64,000 bases of DNA, taken from Bacillota bacterium (GTDB lineage: Bacteria > Bacillota > Clostridia > Christensenellales > Aristaeellaceae). Positions 42,964 to 52,457 of the stretch are shown one piece after another. How positions within the stretch are numbered: position 1 is the first letter of the stretch; each line of letters opens with the position of its first letter. The stretch covers positions 48,645 to 112,644 of the forward strand of contig JAEYAR010000117.1 in the NCBI GenBank assembly GCA_023404715.1. The letters run 5' to 3'. The position numbers and the translations under genes are program-made. Under the pieces are notes generated by a model that worked only from the letters and a program-made list of their open reading frames with translations, made no database searches and had not been told where the DNA came from.

Positions 42964-43965
42964 ATGAATCACGATCAGCTTCGCGCTGCACGCTGGACGG
43001 TTGAGCGCGCCGAAGATTATATGAAAGCGCTGGGCGTCATTAAAGGAACGAACTTCGTGCCGTCTTACTGCTATGGATACATCGAAATCTGGCATCATTA
43101 TGACGAGCCGGTCATCCTCCGCGAGCTCAAATGGGCAAAAGAAATCGGTCTCAACAGCCTGCGTATATTTGTCAATACCGCGCAATGGCAGACCCACCGA
43201 GATCTGGTATACCAAAACCTTGAGCGTTTTCTGGATACGTGTAAGGTCATGGGCTTTTCCATCATGCTGTCGCTGGCCGCCGGAACCTGCATGCAGCCCG
43301 GCTATACGCAGCAATACGCCGACCCGTTCATCCTGCGCCCCAATATGGGCAAGCACGACGCAGGATGGAAGTATGAGGGGGTCGGAGGCAAGGATACCTG
43401 GCTGCAGTGCCGCGAGGTTATCCATGAATTTGTACGCGATATCGTCACGCGTTACGCGCAAGATGACCGCGTCGCCATATGGGATCTCTACAATGAAGCG
43501 CCTGCAGAACGCGTTTCTCTCGTACACGAGATCTTCTCCATCGCACGCGCCATCAATCCCAAGCAACCGCTTACGGCTTGCTGGCAGGCGCTGGACATCT
43601 CAGATGTGGTCACATTCCACTGTTATATGGAGCCCAATTCGACGCGCGAAACGTATCCTGCCGGCACGCTAACATTCGAAGCAGAGGTAGAGCAGGCCCT
43701 CTCTATGGGCAGACCGACGCTTTGTACAGAATGTCTGGGCCGCACCTTTGGCAACGAGCTAGCCAGTTTTTTACCGATTTTCGAGAAAGAAAAAATCGGG
43801 TTCTACGTTTGGGGGTTGTGCGAGGGTAGCGCGCAATATCGCTTTCCGTGGGGCTGGCCGGCCGGTTCCCCCGAGCCCAAGCGATGGTTCCATTGCCTGC
43901 TCTACCCCGACGGGACTGCGTACGACGAGAGCGAGATCGATTGTTTCAAAGCTTTCCAATATTAG
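42964..43965 (+). CDS. Clan GH-A glycoside hydrolase (GH5/GH2-like), cytoplasmic
   Basis: 333 residues without a signal peptide. TIM-barrel retaining hydrolase signature: acid/base Glu in IWDLYNEAP (E178) and nucleophile Glu in LCTECLGR (E256), with SLRIFVNTAQW on an earlier strand. Such proteins are often labelled cellulase or 1,4-beta-xylanase on weak grounds; the family within the clan and the linkage are uncertain. Its place behind the binding protein argues for hydrolysis of an imported oligosaccharide. Confidence 0.78.
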   Translation: MNHDQLRAARWTVERAEDYMKALGVIKGTNFVPSYCYGYIEIWHHYDEPVILRELKWAKEIGLNSLRIFVNTAQWQTHRDLVYQNLERFLDTCKVMGFSIMLSLAAGTCMQPGYTQQYADPFILRPNMGKHDAGWKYEGVGGKDTWLQCREVIHEFVRDIVTRYAQDDRVAIWDLYNEAPAERVSLVHEIFSIARAINPKQPLTACWQALDISDVVTFHCYMEPNSTRETYPAGTLTFEAEVEQALSMGRPTLCTECLGRTFGNELASFLPIFEKEKIGFYVWGLCEGSAQYRFPWGWPAGSPEPKRWFHCLLYPDGTAYDESEIDCFKAFQY

Positions 43966-43981
43966 CAGGAAGGAATTGCAT

Positions 43982-45718
43982 ATGGATTCGTCAGGAACAA
44001 GCGCATTTGAGCAGCGTAGACATACGCTGCTCGCGCAACTGGTATCAGAGGACTACGCAAATGACCTATATGGCCGTCAGGCCCTGTTAAACCTGGCCTG
44101 TCAAAAGCATTCAGCCTCCGCAAACGAAAAGCTGCGCATCGCCGCGCAATGGTTTACGCGTCCGCACCCCAAAGGGCGCGATCCACGCGGTGAGTGTGAC
44201 TTTGTCGCCATGAAGCTAACCTGGGCGTATTATCGCTTTGGCCAATCGGGTCTCCTGGAACCAGCGACGTTGGAGGCGATCAAAGCGTATTTTCTTACCT
44301 ACGATTTTCAAAGCAAATACACGTCTGAAAATCACGTAATGCTCTTTCATACCAGCCGTTATCTCATGGGAATCGCCTACCCCAACGAGGTGTTTGGCCG
44401 TTATGGCATACGCGGCGAAGTCCTCGCGCAGCTTGAAAAGGATTATTTGGTTGACTTCATCCGCTTTCGCGCCCGTCAGGGATGGGATGAATTCGATTCC
44501 GGGAATTATTTTGCGCCGATCTGGGAATGCCTTTGCGCGCTGCATGACTTTGCCCCGGATGAAGATGTGCGCCTGCTCGCCAAAATGATGATGAACGTCC
44601 GACTGGCGGATATGTCCGTCGACGTGTTAGACGGCATGTACTGCGGAGCACACGGGCGCATATATGAGCGACAGGCGTTGGATCACAGCAACGAGTGCAC
44701 TTACTTTTTACAAAACCTTTATTTCGGAAATATGACATGCAAGCAAGAACTCGCATTGGCCGAGGCGTTGTTATGCAGTTTTCAACCGGACCCTATTATT
44801 GGAAAGATTCTGCTCGATCGTAAAAAAACCTATGAGACGCGTGAAAGAGTCCATCTGCACTGCAGCACGTATCTTCCCCCGGAGCGTCCACTGCCCCAAG
44901 AGGCGATCAGTTTACGCAAGATCACCCGCATATCCCCGCGTTATGCGCTGGGTTGCGTGCAGTGGCAGGACGCCTACGCAGAGGGTTCCCTGGCCGCCTG
45001 GCATATGGGCCATCAGCAGCACGAATGGGACCTAACCCTCGCGGGCGATGATACGAAACGGAGAGTCTTTACGCACCATCCAGGACACAGCGGCGCCGAA
45101 GGGGCCGAACACGGTTACTGGACGGGCGATATGCTTTGCAACTGCGGTGCCCATTTCCAGCATCACACTGCCGTACTTGCGCTATACGACATTCCCGCTA
45201 CGCAAACCTATGGTTTCATCCATGCCTACGTTCCAAGAGAACGCTTTGAACAGATGGTCGAACAAGACGGAGCGATCTTTTTGCGTCAAGGGGATGTCTA
45301 TATCATGCTGCGCCTGGTCCGTCCTTACCATTGGACGACGGAAGGTCCTTATGCCGGTTGCGAGGTGATCAGCGACGGGCGACGCAACGGTGCTGTTTGC
45401 GAAGTAGGGGAGTCCGAAGCATTCGGAAGTTTCAATGCGTTCATTTCCCACATGCTTCAAAACTCGGTCTCCTTGGATGAGGAACGTATGACGCTTACCT
45501 ATCGCTCCAGACGCAACGGTGTCCTGACGCTATCTCGCCATCAGCGCCTTATCGACGGAAAACCCGCCGATCTAGATTATCCGGCGTTCGACAGCCCTTA
45601 TTTATACGCCGCTTGGGATAGCGGTATCGTCCACATCCGTCATGGTCATGAGGCGCTATGCTGTGATTTTATGGCGCCCATGTTCGTCCGAAAGCCGTGT
45701 GCCTCTACACCGTTATAA
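43982..45718 (+). CDS. Uncharacterised protein, possible alpha/alpha-toroid polysaccharide-active enzyme
   Basis: 578 residues from the ATG at 43982 (AAGGA 8 bp upstream), no signal peptide. The N-terminal 300 residues are helical with aromatic and acidic patches (ENHVMLFHTSRYLMG, GWDEFDSGNYFAPIWECLCALHDF). The C-terminal part is beta-rich (SPRYALGCVQWQDAYAEGS, HHPGHSGAEGAEHGYW). That layout is seen in heparinase II/III-like lyases and related (alpha/alpha)6 enzymes, but I do not see a confident family match. It starts 16 bp after the hydrolase gene and ends 5 bp before the convergent AraC gene. Confidence 0.7.
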   Translation: MDSSGTSAFEQRRHTLLAQLVSEDYANDLYGRQALLNLACQKHSASANEKLRIAAQWFTRPHPKGRDPRGECDFVAMKLTWAYYRFGQSGLLEPATLEAIKAYFLTYDFQSKYTSENHVMLFHTSRYLMGIAYPNEVFGRYGIRGEVLAQLEKDYLVDFIRFRARQGWDEFDSGNYFAPIWECLCALHDFAPDEDVRLLAKMMMNVRLADMSVDVLDGMYCGAHGRIYERQALDHSNECTYFLQNLYFGNMTCKQELALAEALLCSFQPDPIIGKILLDRKKTYETRERVHLHCSTYLPPERPLPQEAISLRKITRISPRYALGCVQWQDAYAEGSLAAWHMGHQQHEWDLTLAGDDTKRRVFTHHPGHSGAEGAEHGYWTGDMLCNCGAHFQHHTAVLALYDIPATQTYGFIHAYVPRERFEQMVEQDGAIFLRQGDVYIMLRLVRPYHWTTEGPYAGCEVISDGRRNGAVCEVGESEAFGSFNAFISHMLQNSVSLDEERMTLTYRSRRNGVLTLSRHQRLIDGKPADLDYPAFDSPYLYAAWDSGIVHIRHGHEALCCDFMAPMFVRKPCASTPL

Positions 45719-45723
45719 TGCCA

Positions 45724-47904
45724 TTACGCCTCCCGGCCTCCGTCCACTTCGGTGGACGGATTTTGCATTGCACGGTATATGCTGGGCGAAATACCCGTAT
45801 ATTTTTTAAAACTCCGAAGGAATGTGGCCCTGCTCACAAATCCAGTCTGATGCATGATGGCCGTAATCGTCAAATTCGAGTTCTTCAGCAACTCTTTTGC
45901 TTGCTCCACACGCACAAAACAAAGCTGATCACTAATGTTGATATTTCGCTGCTGTTTATAGACTTTCGATAGATGCTTTGCGGATACATGAAGTGACCCG
46001 GCAATTGTATCCAGGTAAATATCTTCCATGTAATGATCTGCGATATACGCATCCGCCTGTTGGACAAGCTGCAGATGAGTGCTCTGCGCCTTGATGTCCG
46101 CATCTGTTAGCAAGATGGCGTAGAGTTGGTGCAATTCCTCGCGTAGGGTATCAAAGGAGCTTCTATGGTCGTAAATACGAGGCGGTATAGGCATACCCTC
46201 CTGCTGTGCGTAACGGTAAGCCGTATTGCGTAATTGCTCGAACAAATGCTGGATCTGCTGGTATGATACGCATTTCTCGTAGTTTCGAAGCAGGATATTG
46301 TCCAGCTGATGGTGCAGGCGTTCGCTTTCGTTACGCGCAAGCGATTCGACCAAAATCCATTCGTCCTTATGCGTATACTCGTACTGGGCTGAAATATCGA
46401 AATCCTCAGAAAACCGCAAGACACAGCGATCGCCTATTTGCATGCGCTGCAGTACAGTCAGGCTTGCGTTAATTGATTTATGCAGTTCCTGAACAGATGC
46501 TATCTCGTAGCCTACAGCTACGCCTGTGATCTCCTCGGGCAATCTTCTTGCCAGTTCCCGGACAGCGGTTTCAATCAAAGCCCGCCCGTGGATAGTTTCC
46601 GTTTCCAACACGAAAAGCATGACATCCTCGCTATAACCAATACTGCATACGGGAAAATACCTGGAGAAGACTTGCTGCGCGGTTTTCTCCGCCCTCTCGT
46701 CCTGCTTCTTAGTAAAGCGGACAGCCGCGCACTGGTAGGGCCCTCCATGAAAGCCCAAATATTTCGTCATGATCGTGTTCAACATTGAAACCTTGTTTTC
46801 GGTCATGGTTTGCGAAAGAAACGCGTCTTTTGCAAAAGTCCGGGCAAGGGCGTCGAAATGCGCCTTAGCGTCGGTACTGTTCTCCGTCATCTTGGCTACC
46901 TGCGCCTCCAACCGTTCGAGGCTGCCGCTATCCCCTTCCAGCTCTTTCGGGCCTTCCGTTTCAAGCATTTTGCGAATGTTGTTAAGCGGCTGATAGACGT
47001 GCCGGCCGACCCTCAGCGCAAGCAAAACCGCGAATGCAAGTAAAGATGCGGTGATGATAAGTACCTGCCTTAGCATTTGCTGCGATGTACCTATTATGAT
47101 ATCCTGCGGAATATGAACTGTATATCGCCATCCGTTCTGAAGGGATACGTAGGCAAAGCTGAGATCTCCCTTCTGTTTTTCGTCTTCTTGCGCGTCGGCG
47201 ATGATCCGTCCTTCTTCCCCTTCAATTGCATAATAGGCTTCTCCAAAAGGAATGTATTCCCGCAGCACGTCCATAAAGCACTGCGCATCTACTAAAAAGA
47301 TCAGAATACCCCTGCCTTCATGCAGCGTAACAGTGCTTAGTATCGGAATGACCGTATACTGCGTATAACGATTTAAGCTCTTTTCCGTCATTTCGACCGG
47401 CGGCATATACCGCATATTTGTCCGGCCAGAAAGCAGGCCTCTATAGGCGTCCAAAGAATATCCTTCCAAGCATCGGTATTCCGTAAAATAGTAACCGGTA
47501 GGGTATACACCGCTTGAAGAAACCACCTTCTCCGCCCCGTTATATAGAACGATATCCTTTAAAAAACCGTTGAGCCCGATTGCATTGGCAAACAAGCGGT
47601 AGGTGTTCACCATCCTTGCCGTATCGTCCGCATCTGCCTGCGCTTTCATCTTTAACGTCAGAAGTTCGGAGTTAGTGATAAACAATTCTCGCATCGCGAC
47701 GAGATCCGTAAGGCGCTTGTCGATCTCCTCCACCGCGTATGAAATCTGTCGGTTTACGGTTTGCGTCGCGTTATCAAAGGCCGTCCTTTGCGCATGCAAG
47801 TATGAATATGCCCCCAATACGACGTTGGGGATAAGGACAATCAAAAACAGGCGCGTAATATTGATGTATAGCTTGTCCCTCCATGGCTTGGATGAGCGAC
47901 GCAT
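45724..47904 (-). CDS. Second membrane-anchored AraC-family regulator
   Basis: 726 residues from the ATG at 47904, behind AGGGGGA; the longer frame upstream crosses a terminator-like hairpin and is rejected. Membrane helix about 14-34, extracytoplasmic sensing region (about 35-290), second helix near 295, linker, and a C-terminal AraC domain (YLDTIAGSLHVSAKHLSKVYKQ; TITAIMHQTGFVSRATFLRSFKKY; ISPSIYRAMQ). Architecture matches the regulator at 37016, and it belongs to the locus read leftward from 52457. It likely controls that transporter and perhaps the divergent sialidase-like pair. Confidence 0.88.
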   Translation of the reverse strand: MRRSSKPWRDKLYINITRLFLIVLIPNVVLGAYSYLHAQRTAFDNATQTVNRQISYAVEEIDKRLTDLVAMRELFITNSELLTLKMKAQADADDTARMVNTYRLFANAIGLNGFLKDIVLYNGAEKVVSSSGVYPTGYYFTEYRCLEGYSLDAYRGLLSGRTNMRYMPPVEMTEKSLNRYTQYTVIPILSTVTLHEGRGILIFLVDAQCFMDVLREYIPFGEAYYAIEGEEGRIIADAQEDEKQKGDLSFAYVSLQNGWRYTVHIPQDIIIGTSQQMLRQVLIITASLLAFAVLLALRVGRHVYQPLNNIRKMLETEGPKELEGDSGSLERLEAQVAKMTENSTDAKAHFDALARTFAKDAFLSQTMTENKVSMLNTIMTKYLGFHGGPYQCAAVRFTKKQDERAEKTAQQVFSRYFPVCSIGYSEDVMLFVLETETIHGRALIETAVRELARRLPEEITGVAVGYEIASVQELHKSINASLTVLQRMQIGDRCVLRFSEDFDISAQYEYTHKDEWILVESLARNESERLHHQLDNILLRNYEKCVSYQQIQHLFEQLRNTAYRYAQQEGMPIPPRIYDHRSSFDTLREELHQLYAILLTDADIKAQSTHLQLVQQADAYIADHYMEDIYLDTIAGSLHVSAKHLSKVYKQQRNINISDQLCFVRVEQAKELLKNSNLTITAIMHQTGFVSRATFLRSFKKYTGISPSIYRAMQNPSTEVDGGREA
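45740..45764 (+). terminator. UUCG-loop terminator for the plus-strand operon
   Basis: CCGTCCAC-TTCG-GTGGACGG, followed by ATTTTGC, 22 bp after the plus-strand stop codon. It lies inside the 3' end of the convergent AraC gene. Confidence 0.6.
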
Positions 47905-47947
47905 TGGACATATCCCCCTTTCATATCGCAAACACAAAAACGAAGCG

Positions 47948-47981
47948 GGCAGCATTGCGCGCTTTCGCGTACAATGCTGCC
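47948..47981 (-). terminator. Terminator-like hairpin between binding protein and AraC regulator
   Basis: GGCAGCATTG / CAATGCTGCC, a 10-bp stem around a 14-nt loop, is followed on the minus strand by CGCTTCGTTTTTG. Partial termination would keep regulator expression low. Confidence 0.6.
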
Positions 47982-48060
47982 ATTTACCACTCGTCAGGTC
48001 CGGAGAGGCCGGAAAAGGCGGCTCGAACCCGCGGCGCTTACACACGAATAAACGGGCGTC

Positions 48061-49629
48061 CTATTTTCCCAAGGCTCGCGCATATGCGTCATTATATAGA
48101 TCTACCACGGTCTCAATGCCCATCTTCTTCAGCTCGTCCGCGACTTGCACCCACTCGTCGATATCCCGCTCTCCCATGATGAATCGGTCATATTCCGTAG
48201 CCAGGAACGTATCGATTGGGGTTAAAATATCGGTAATGATCTCGTTTTCTTCCTCGGTAAAGGGCGGCGGGATTACGCCGGGCACGTAGGCCGGATCCGT
48301 GCGGAACAGGTCGTAATACGCAGCGGTAACCGGATCTTCTGTGATGCCCAAGGCGGAGTTTAGGGATGCGTCAAACTCGGTGTTTACGTAGCGCGGGGCC
48401 ATGCCCAGCTGCCCGGACCCCAACGCGGATTGCATCGCATAGGAGGGGGCCGCATCGTCTGCAAACCGTTGTGCAAACTCCGGCAGAATTTGCGGTTTGC
48501 CGGTTTCGTCATAGTTGAATGTAACGCCCTCTTGGCCGTAATTGCACACGGCCATTCCTTCGTCCGAGTAGCACCAATCCAGCAGTTTGACGGCGATCTC
48601 GGGATGCTCGATATCCGCGCTCAAGAGGTAAAACGAGTCTTCCGGAGCGTTATATAGATATGCGCGCGCATTACCTGTGATTGCATTCGTCGGCACGGGC
48701 GCCAGCGTTAAAAGCGCCGCAGGGTCAGCCGCCTTCAAATTGGCCGTCATACCGAAAGAGAATCCCGGGTTTTCAAAGTACATAAAGGATTTCCCCGTGT
48801 TCATCTTCTCCTGCCAAAGCTGATTGTTCATGGTGGCATAGTCGATATCCAGCACGCCCATCTCATAAGCGCGGTTTAAGTAATCCAATACAGACGGGAA
48901 GCTTTCTGTGATTTGGCCGTACTGCCACTTGCTCGTCTCGGGTTCATAGTACATGCCGTAGCCCGATCCCAAAATGAAAGAAATACGGTTCAACAGGCTG
49001 CCCGTGCTACCGCGGCTCGTCCAAGGCTGCGAATCCGGATAGATATCCTTCAGCTTTTTCATGGTCTCTAATAGCGCTTCCATTGTATCAGGCATTTCAA
49101 GTGCATTCTTTTCAAGCAGATCATAGCGCAGCACCAAGCTCGCTCCCTGGGCAACGTTAGATGGATCGCTTAGGAGACAAAAACCATAGGTAGCGCCCTC
49201 AAAGTTGTACATCTGGATATTGGCGTCTGCCTGATACATAGCATAGTAATGGGGCGCATAGGTCTCCAGATAGTCGCTTAAGTTCAGAAAGATACCCGAC
49301 GACGCATATGTCTTGATCGTCTTATATCCTCCAACCACCGTCTTGACGATGTCGGGCATTTGATTGGTGCTCAGCAAAACGTTCAGCTTCGTTTCGTAAT
49401 CGGATTGTGGAACGACGTTGATCTTTAGCTGTACATTTGTCTTTTCGAATATCTCCTGTAGGACGATCGCATCTTGCATCCAGGGTTGGCTCGCATGTTC
49501 ATACACCATAATCTCATAGCTAATGGGCTCCGGCGAGAGTTTCTCCTGCGTCTCCGCCAGGGGGGCGATGGGCAGCAGCGCCAGCATCAGGCACAGGATA
49601 GGAACGAACAAATAGTGGGAATGTTTCAT
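48061..49629 (-). CDS. LipO/YtcQ-type sugar-binding protein (second LplB locus)
   Basis: 522 residues from the ATG at 49629 (AGGAGG 7 bp upstream). Signal peptide ends APLAE; the only Cys lies in the hydrophobic core, not in a lipobox. MPDIVKTVVGGYK matches the LPD-type motif of the family, and YYAMYQADANIQMYNFEGATYGF is typical of ligand-binding lobes. It is the last transporter gene; here the permeases precede the binding protein, opposite to the order in the MalF/MalG-type loci. Confidence 0.88.
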   Translation of the reverse strand: MKHSHYLFVPILCLMLALLPIAPLAETQEKLSPEPISYEIMVYEHASQPWMQDAIVLQEIFEKTNVQLKINVVPQSDYETKLNVLLSTNQMPDIVKTVVGGYKTIKTYASSGIFLNLSDYLETYAPHYYAMYQADANIQMYNFEGATYGFCLLSDPSNVAQGASLVLRYDLLEKNALEMPDTMEALLETMKKLKDIYPDSQPWTSRGSTGSLLNRISFILGSGYGMYYEPETSKWQYGQITESFPSVLDYLNRAYEMGVLDIDYATMNNQLWQEKMNTGKSFMYFENPGFSFGMTANLKAADPAALLTLAPVPTNAITGNARAYLYNAPEDSFYLLSADIEHPEIAVKLLDWCYSDEGMAVCNYGQEGVTFNYDETGKPQILPEFAQRFADDAAPSYAMQSALGSGQLGMAPRYVNTEFDASLNSALGITEDPVTAAYYDLFRTDPAYVPGVIPPPFTEEENEIITDILTPIDTFLATEYDRFIMGERDIDEWVQVADELKKMGIETVVDLYNDAYARALGK

Positions 49630-49687
49630 GGGAGGACCTCCTTTTAATATGATATCATACGGCGGACAGCCGCACAACACACCAAAT

Positions 49688-50587
49688 TTACCCTTTGATG
49701 GATCCGATCATGACGCCCTTCACAAAAAACCTTTGTACAAAGGGATAGATCAACAAGATTGGTAAGACAGCGACCACAATTGCAGCATATTTATAGTTCT
49801 GTGTGACGATAGAGGATGCGGCATCGCTGGCCGTTCCGGCAAAATTAAGCATTTCCGTGTCGGACCCCTGTATCACAATATTGCGCAGCACCAATTGAAG
49901 CGGGTATCTCTCACGCGTATCCAAATAGATCAGAGCGTCAAAATAACTGTTCCAGTGCCCCACAGCGTAAAACAGCGTCATGGTCGCGAGCATGGCGCCG
50001 GAGAGCGGCAAGACGATGCGCAGCAGCACCATCAAGTCGCTGGCGCCGTCTAAATAGGCTGATTCGTGCAGCTCTGCCGGGATGTTTTGAAAAAATGTGC
50101 GCATGACGATCACGTTATAAGTGGATATGGCGCCAGGTAATACAAGGGCCCACAGGCTATCCCTTAGCCCCAGGTTTGTCACTTGGAGAAAGAGAGGTAC
50201 CAGACCTCCGCTGAAAAACATCGTAAAAGTAATCAGCGCCGTAAATACGCCTCTTCCATACAGATCCTTACGCGATAGCGGATATGCGCATAGCGTGGAC
50301 ATCAAAAGATTGATCACCGTACCTATCGCAGTATACACAATGGTGTTGCCATAAGATCTCATAAAGAGATTATAGGTAAGGATCGACGTATACACATCAA
50401 AATTTATGCCCAAAGGCAGCCAGTGAACCATATTGCGGCTGACGTAATACCCATCGCTGATAGAGACGATTATCAGATAATAGATCGGGTATAACGTTAT
50501 AAAAGAGAGAAGGCATAATATAAAAATGTTGAGGGCGTCGAAGAGTCTGGATCCCGCGGATCGCTTAATGTGTTTGGCATACTGCAT
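49688..50587 (-). CDS. YtcP-type sugar ABC permease (second LplB locus)
   Basis: 299 residues from the ATG at 50587 (AAGGGGGA 8 bp upstream). Contains VIVMRTFFQNIPAELHESAYLDGASDLMVLLRIVLPL, with the family EAA-type loop, and ends PFVQRFFVKGVMIGSIKG. About six membrane helices. Pairs with the LplB-type subunit upstream. Confidence 0.92.
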   Translation of the reverse strand: MQYAKHIKRSAGSRLFDALNIFILCLLSFITLYPIYYLIIVSISDGYYVSRNMVHWLPLGINFDVYTSILTYNLFMRSYGNTIVYTAIGTVINLLMSTLCAYPLSRKDLYGRGVFTALITFTMFFSGGLVPLFLQVTNLGLRDSLWALVLPGAISTYNVIVMRTFFQNIPAELHESAYLDGASDLMVLLRIVLPLSGAMLATMTLFYAVGHWNSYFDALIYLDTRERYPLQLVLRNIVIQGSDTEMLNFAGTASDAASSIVTQNYKYAAIVVAVLPILLIYPFVQRFFVKGVMIGSIKG

Positions 50588-50601
50588 CGTCTGCTTCCCC
50601 C

Positions 50602-51534
50602 TTACCATAGGCTGGAGTTGCTAATCTTTTTCGAAAGGGTATTGACCGTGGTCAACATGATGACGCCGATTAGCGAATTGAATAGCCCCACCGCCGTCGA
50701 ATAGCTGGGCGAATTTTCAAGCAGCCCGCGTCTATATACATAAGTGCCGATTACATCAGCCACGGGCATATTGTAACTGTTGTATAGCAGCAACACCTTG
50801 TCTGTGTTAGAGCCGAGCAAGCTACCGCACCGCAGGATAAGCATGATGGATATCGTCCCGGCAATGCTAGGCAGTGTAATATGGCGCATTTGCTGCCAGC
50901 GGTTTGCGCCGTCGAGCACCGCTACCTCATAAAGCTCAACGTTTACGCCGGACAAGGCGGCTAGGTAGATGATGGCCCCCCACCCTATCCCCTGCCAAAC
51001 GCCGGAGCCGATAAAAATCATACGAAACGCCCCCGGTATACTAAGGAAAGCCGTTCGTTCTCCACCGAGCAACGCGATAAGATCGTTGATCAATCCATCT
51101 CGTGAAAGAAAATTGGTCAACATACCGCAAATGACCATCGTTGAAAGAAAATGAGGAAGGTAGCTAATCGTCTGCACCGTACGCTTAAAGCGCGGTGAGC
51201 GCACCTCGTTAAGCAGCAATGCCAAGACAATCGGCGCCGGAAAGCCGAATATGAGGTCGAGAATGTTAATTGTCAGCGTATTAGAGAGCACTTGCCAGAA
51301 ATATGGATCGCATAAAAACTTGGCAAAATGTTTAAACCCAACCCAGGGGCTTCCCAAGATTCCCTGACGCGCATTGAACTTCTTAAAGGCGATAGTCACC
51401 CCATACATGGGCATGTAATGAAAGAGCACGTAATAGACGATCGGAAGGAGCAGCATGAGATACAGATACCTGCTTCGTTTGATACGGGTATAAATACGTC
51501 GAATCCGGGTTGGGCTAATAGGCCGCGCAGTCAT
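50602..51534 (-). CDS. LplB-type sugar ABC permease (second LplB locus)
   Basis: 310 residues from the ATG at 51534, overlapping the aldolase stop by 4 bp (ATGA), with GGAGGACGGCAA upstream. RYLYLMLLLPIVYYVLFHYMPMYGVTIAFKKF and LGSPWVGFKHFAKF are characteristic. EAA-type loop: YEVAVLDGANRWQQMRHITLP. Ends KKISNSSLW, as the plus-strand paralogue ends RVSDTGLW. Confidence 0.92.
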   Translation of the reverse strand: MTARPISPTRIRRIYTRIKRSRYLYLMLLLPIVYYVLFHYMPMYGVTIAFKKFNARQGILGSPWVGFKHFAKFLCDPYFWQVLSNTLTINILDLIFGFPAPIVLALLLNEVRSPRFKRTVQTISYLPHFLSTMVICGMLTNFLSRDGLINDLIALLGGERTAFLSIPGAFRMIFIGSGVWQGIGWGAIIYLAALSGVNVELYEVAVLDGANRWQQMRHITLPSIAGTISIMLILRCGSLLGSNTDKVLLLYNSYNMPVADVIGTYVYRRGLLENSPSYSTAVGLFNSLIGVIMLTTVNTLSKKISNSSLW

Positions 51535-52457
51535 TTGCCGTCCTCCTCTCCACAATATTGGCTATAAGCGTAATGGGAAGCCTCCGCGATTTGCCGTACG
51601 ATTTCCCTATCTGCCGGCGTAAACAGCTGCGCGTTGGCTGTCTTGCTGCTGATTTCAATGGGTAAGCCCGCAAATTCTTTTAGATGGTACTTGGCGCACA
51701 CGGGGTAGCATAGGTGCTCAGCCATTGATGCAAGGGTAAGCAGATGCTGAACCTCTTGCGCATTTTTATCCCAGGGATGGCGGCACAGCCAAACGTATAG
51801 CTCCGGGTGGAAATTGGCCATAATACCGCTGAATCCCGCGGCTCCGCTGCGCAGTGACGCGAGCAGCGTTGCGGAATTGGCGTTAAACAGCTTCATCGTA
51901 GAGCCCGAGAGGCAGGCCGCGCGTTGTGCGATTCGGGCGGCATCGCAGCAGGTGTCCTTGAGAAAAAAGAAGCGATTGCTTTGGGCACATGCTTTCAAAA
52001 CGTCCAGTGAGAGAAGCCGCTTATAAGGATACGGGCATTCATAGATGCCGAGGTCCATGTCGCTCCTCCCCACGATTTCGCCCATCCGTTCCAGCCATAA
52101 GTCGTCCTTTTCCTCATGCGTAGCCAAGCGATTGCTGATGAGGATGAATGCATCCGCCCCGGCATCCTCCATTCGCCGCATCTCCTCCAAAGTATCTTCA
52201 ACCCGCTCGGATACATGGCCCGAGGCGACCACAGGCATCGCACCGTCGACAGCCCGCACCACCGTGGAAACGACCGCCGCTCGCTCTAGCGCTGATAAGT
52301 GGAAGATTTCACTGGATTGGCAGGCGGCGAAAAGGCCGTCGACGCGGTGCGAAGCATACCATGCCGACAGTCTCTTAAGCCCCTCGTGATCGACCGAACC
52401 GTTAGATAGGTAGGGTGTGAGCATGACCGGCCATACGCCGTCCGGATACGTTTTCAT
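51531..52457 (-). CDS. DapA/NanA-family class I aldolase or dehydratase, divergent
   Basis: 308-residue (beta/alpha)8 enzyme of the dihydrodipicolinate synthase/N-acetylneuraminate lyase family. Schiff-base Lys in FFFLKDTC (K167) and catalytic Tyr in LGIYECP (Y139) are kept. The carboxylate-binding GTTGE motif is replaced by CQSSE (46-50), so the substrate is probably not that of DapA. It opens the operon with the LplB-type transporter, so it should act on a sugar acid or keto-sugar from the imported glycan; sialic-acid-like substrates are one possibility given the divergent sialidase-like gene. Confidence 0.85.
   Translation of the reverse strand: MKTYPDGVWPVMLTPYLSNGSVDHEGLKRLSAWYASHRVDGLFAACQSSEIFHLSALERAAVVSTVVRAVDGAMPVVASGHVSERVEDTLEEMRRMEDAGADAFILISNRLATHEEKDDLWLERMGEIVGRSDMDLGIYECPYPYKRLLSLDVLKACAQSNRFFFLKDTCCDAARIAQRAACLSGSTMKLFNANSATLLASLRSGAAGFSGIMANFHPELYVWLCRHPWDKNAQEVQHLLTLASMAEHLCYPVCAKYHLKEFAGLPIEISSKTANAQLFTPADREIVRQIAEASHYAYSQYCGEEDGK

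Noticed and set aside
48005..48040. tRNA-like T-arm (GCGGGTTCGAGCC on the minus strand)
   Set aside because: The stem does not close with five pairs and no acceptor, D or anticodon arm can be drawn around it.
47905..48045. Extended N-terminus for the second AraC regulator
   Set aside because: The extension crosses a 10-bp-stem hairpin and lacks a ribosome site; the ATG at 47904 has AGGGGGA at the right distance and is followed by a membrane helix.
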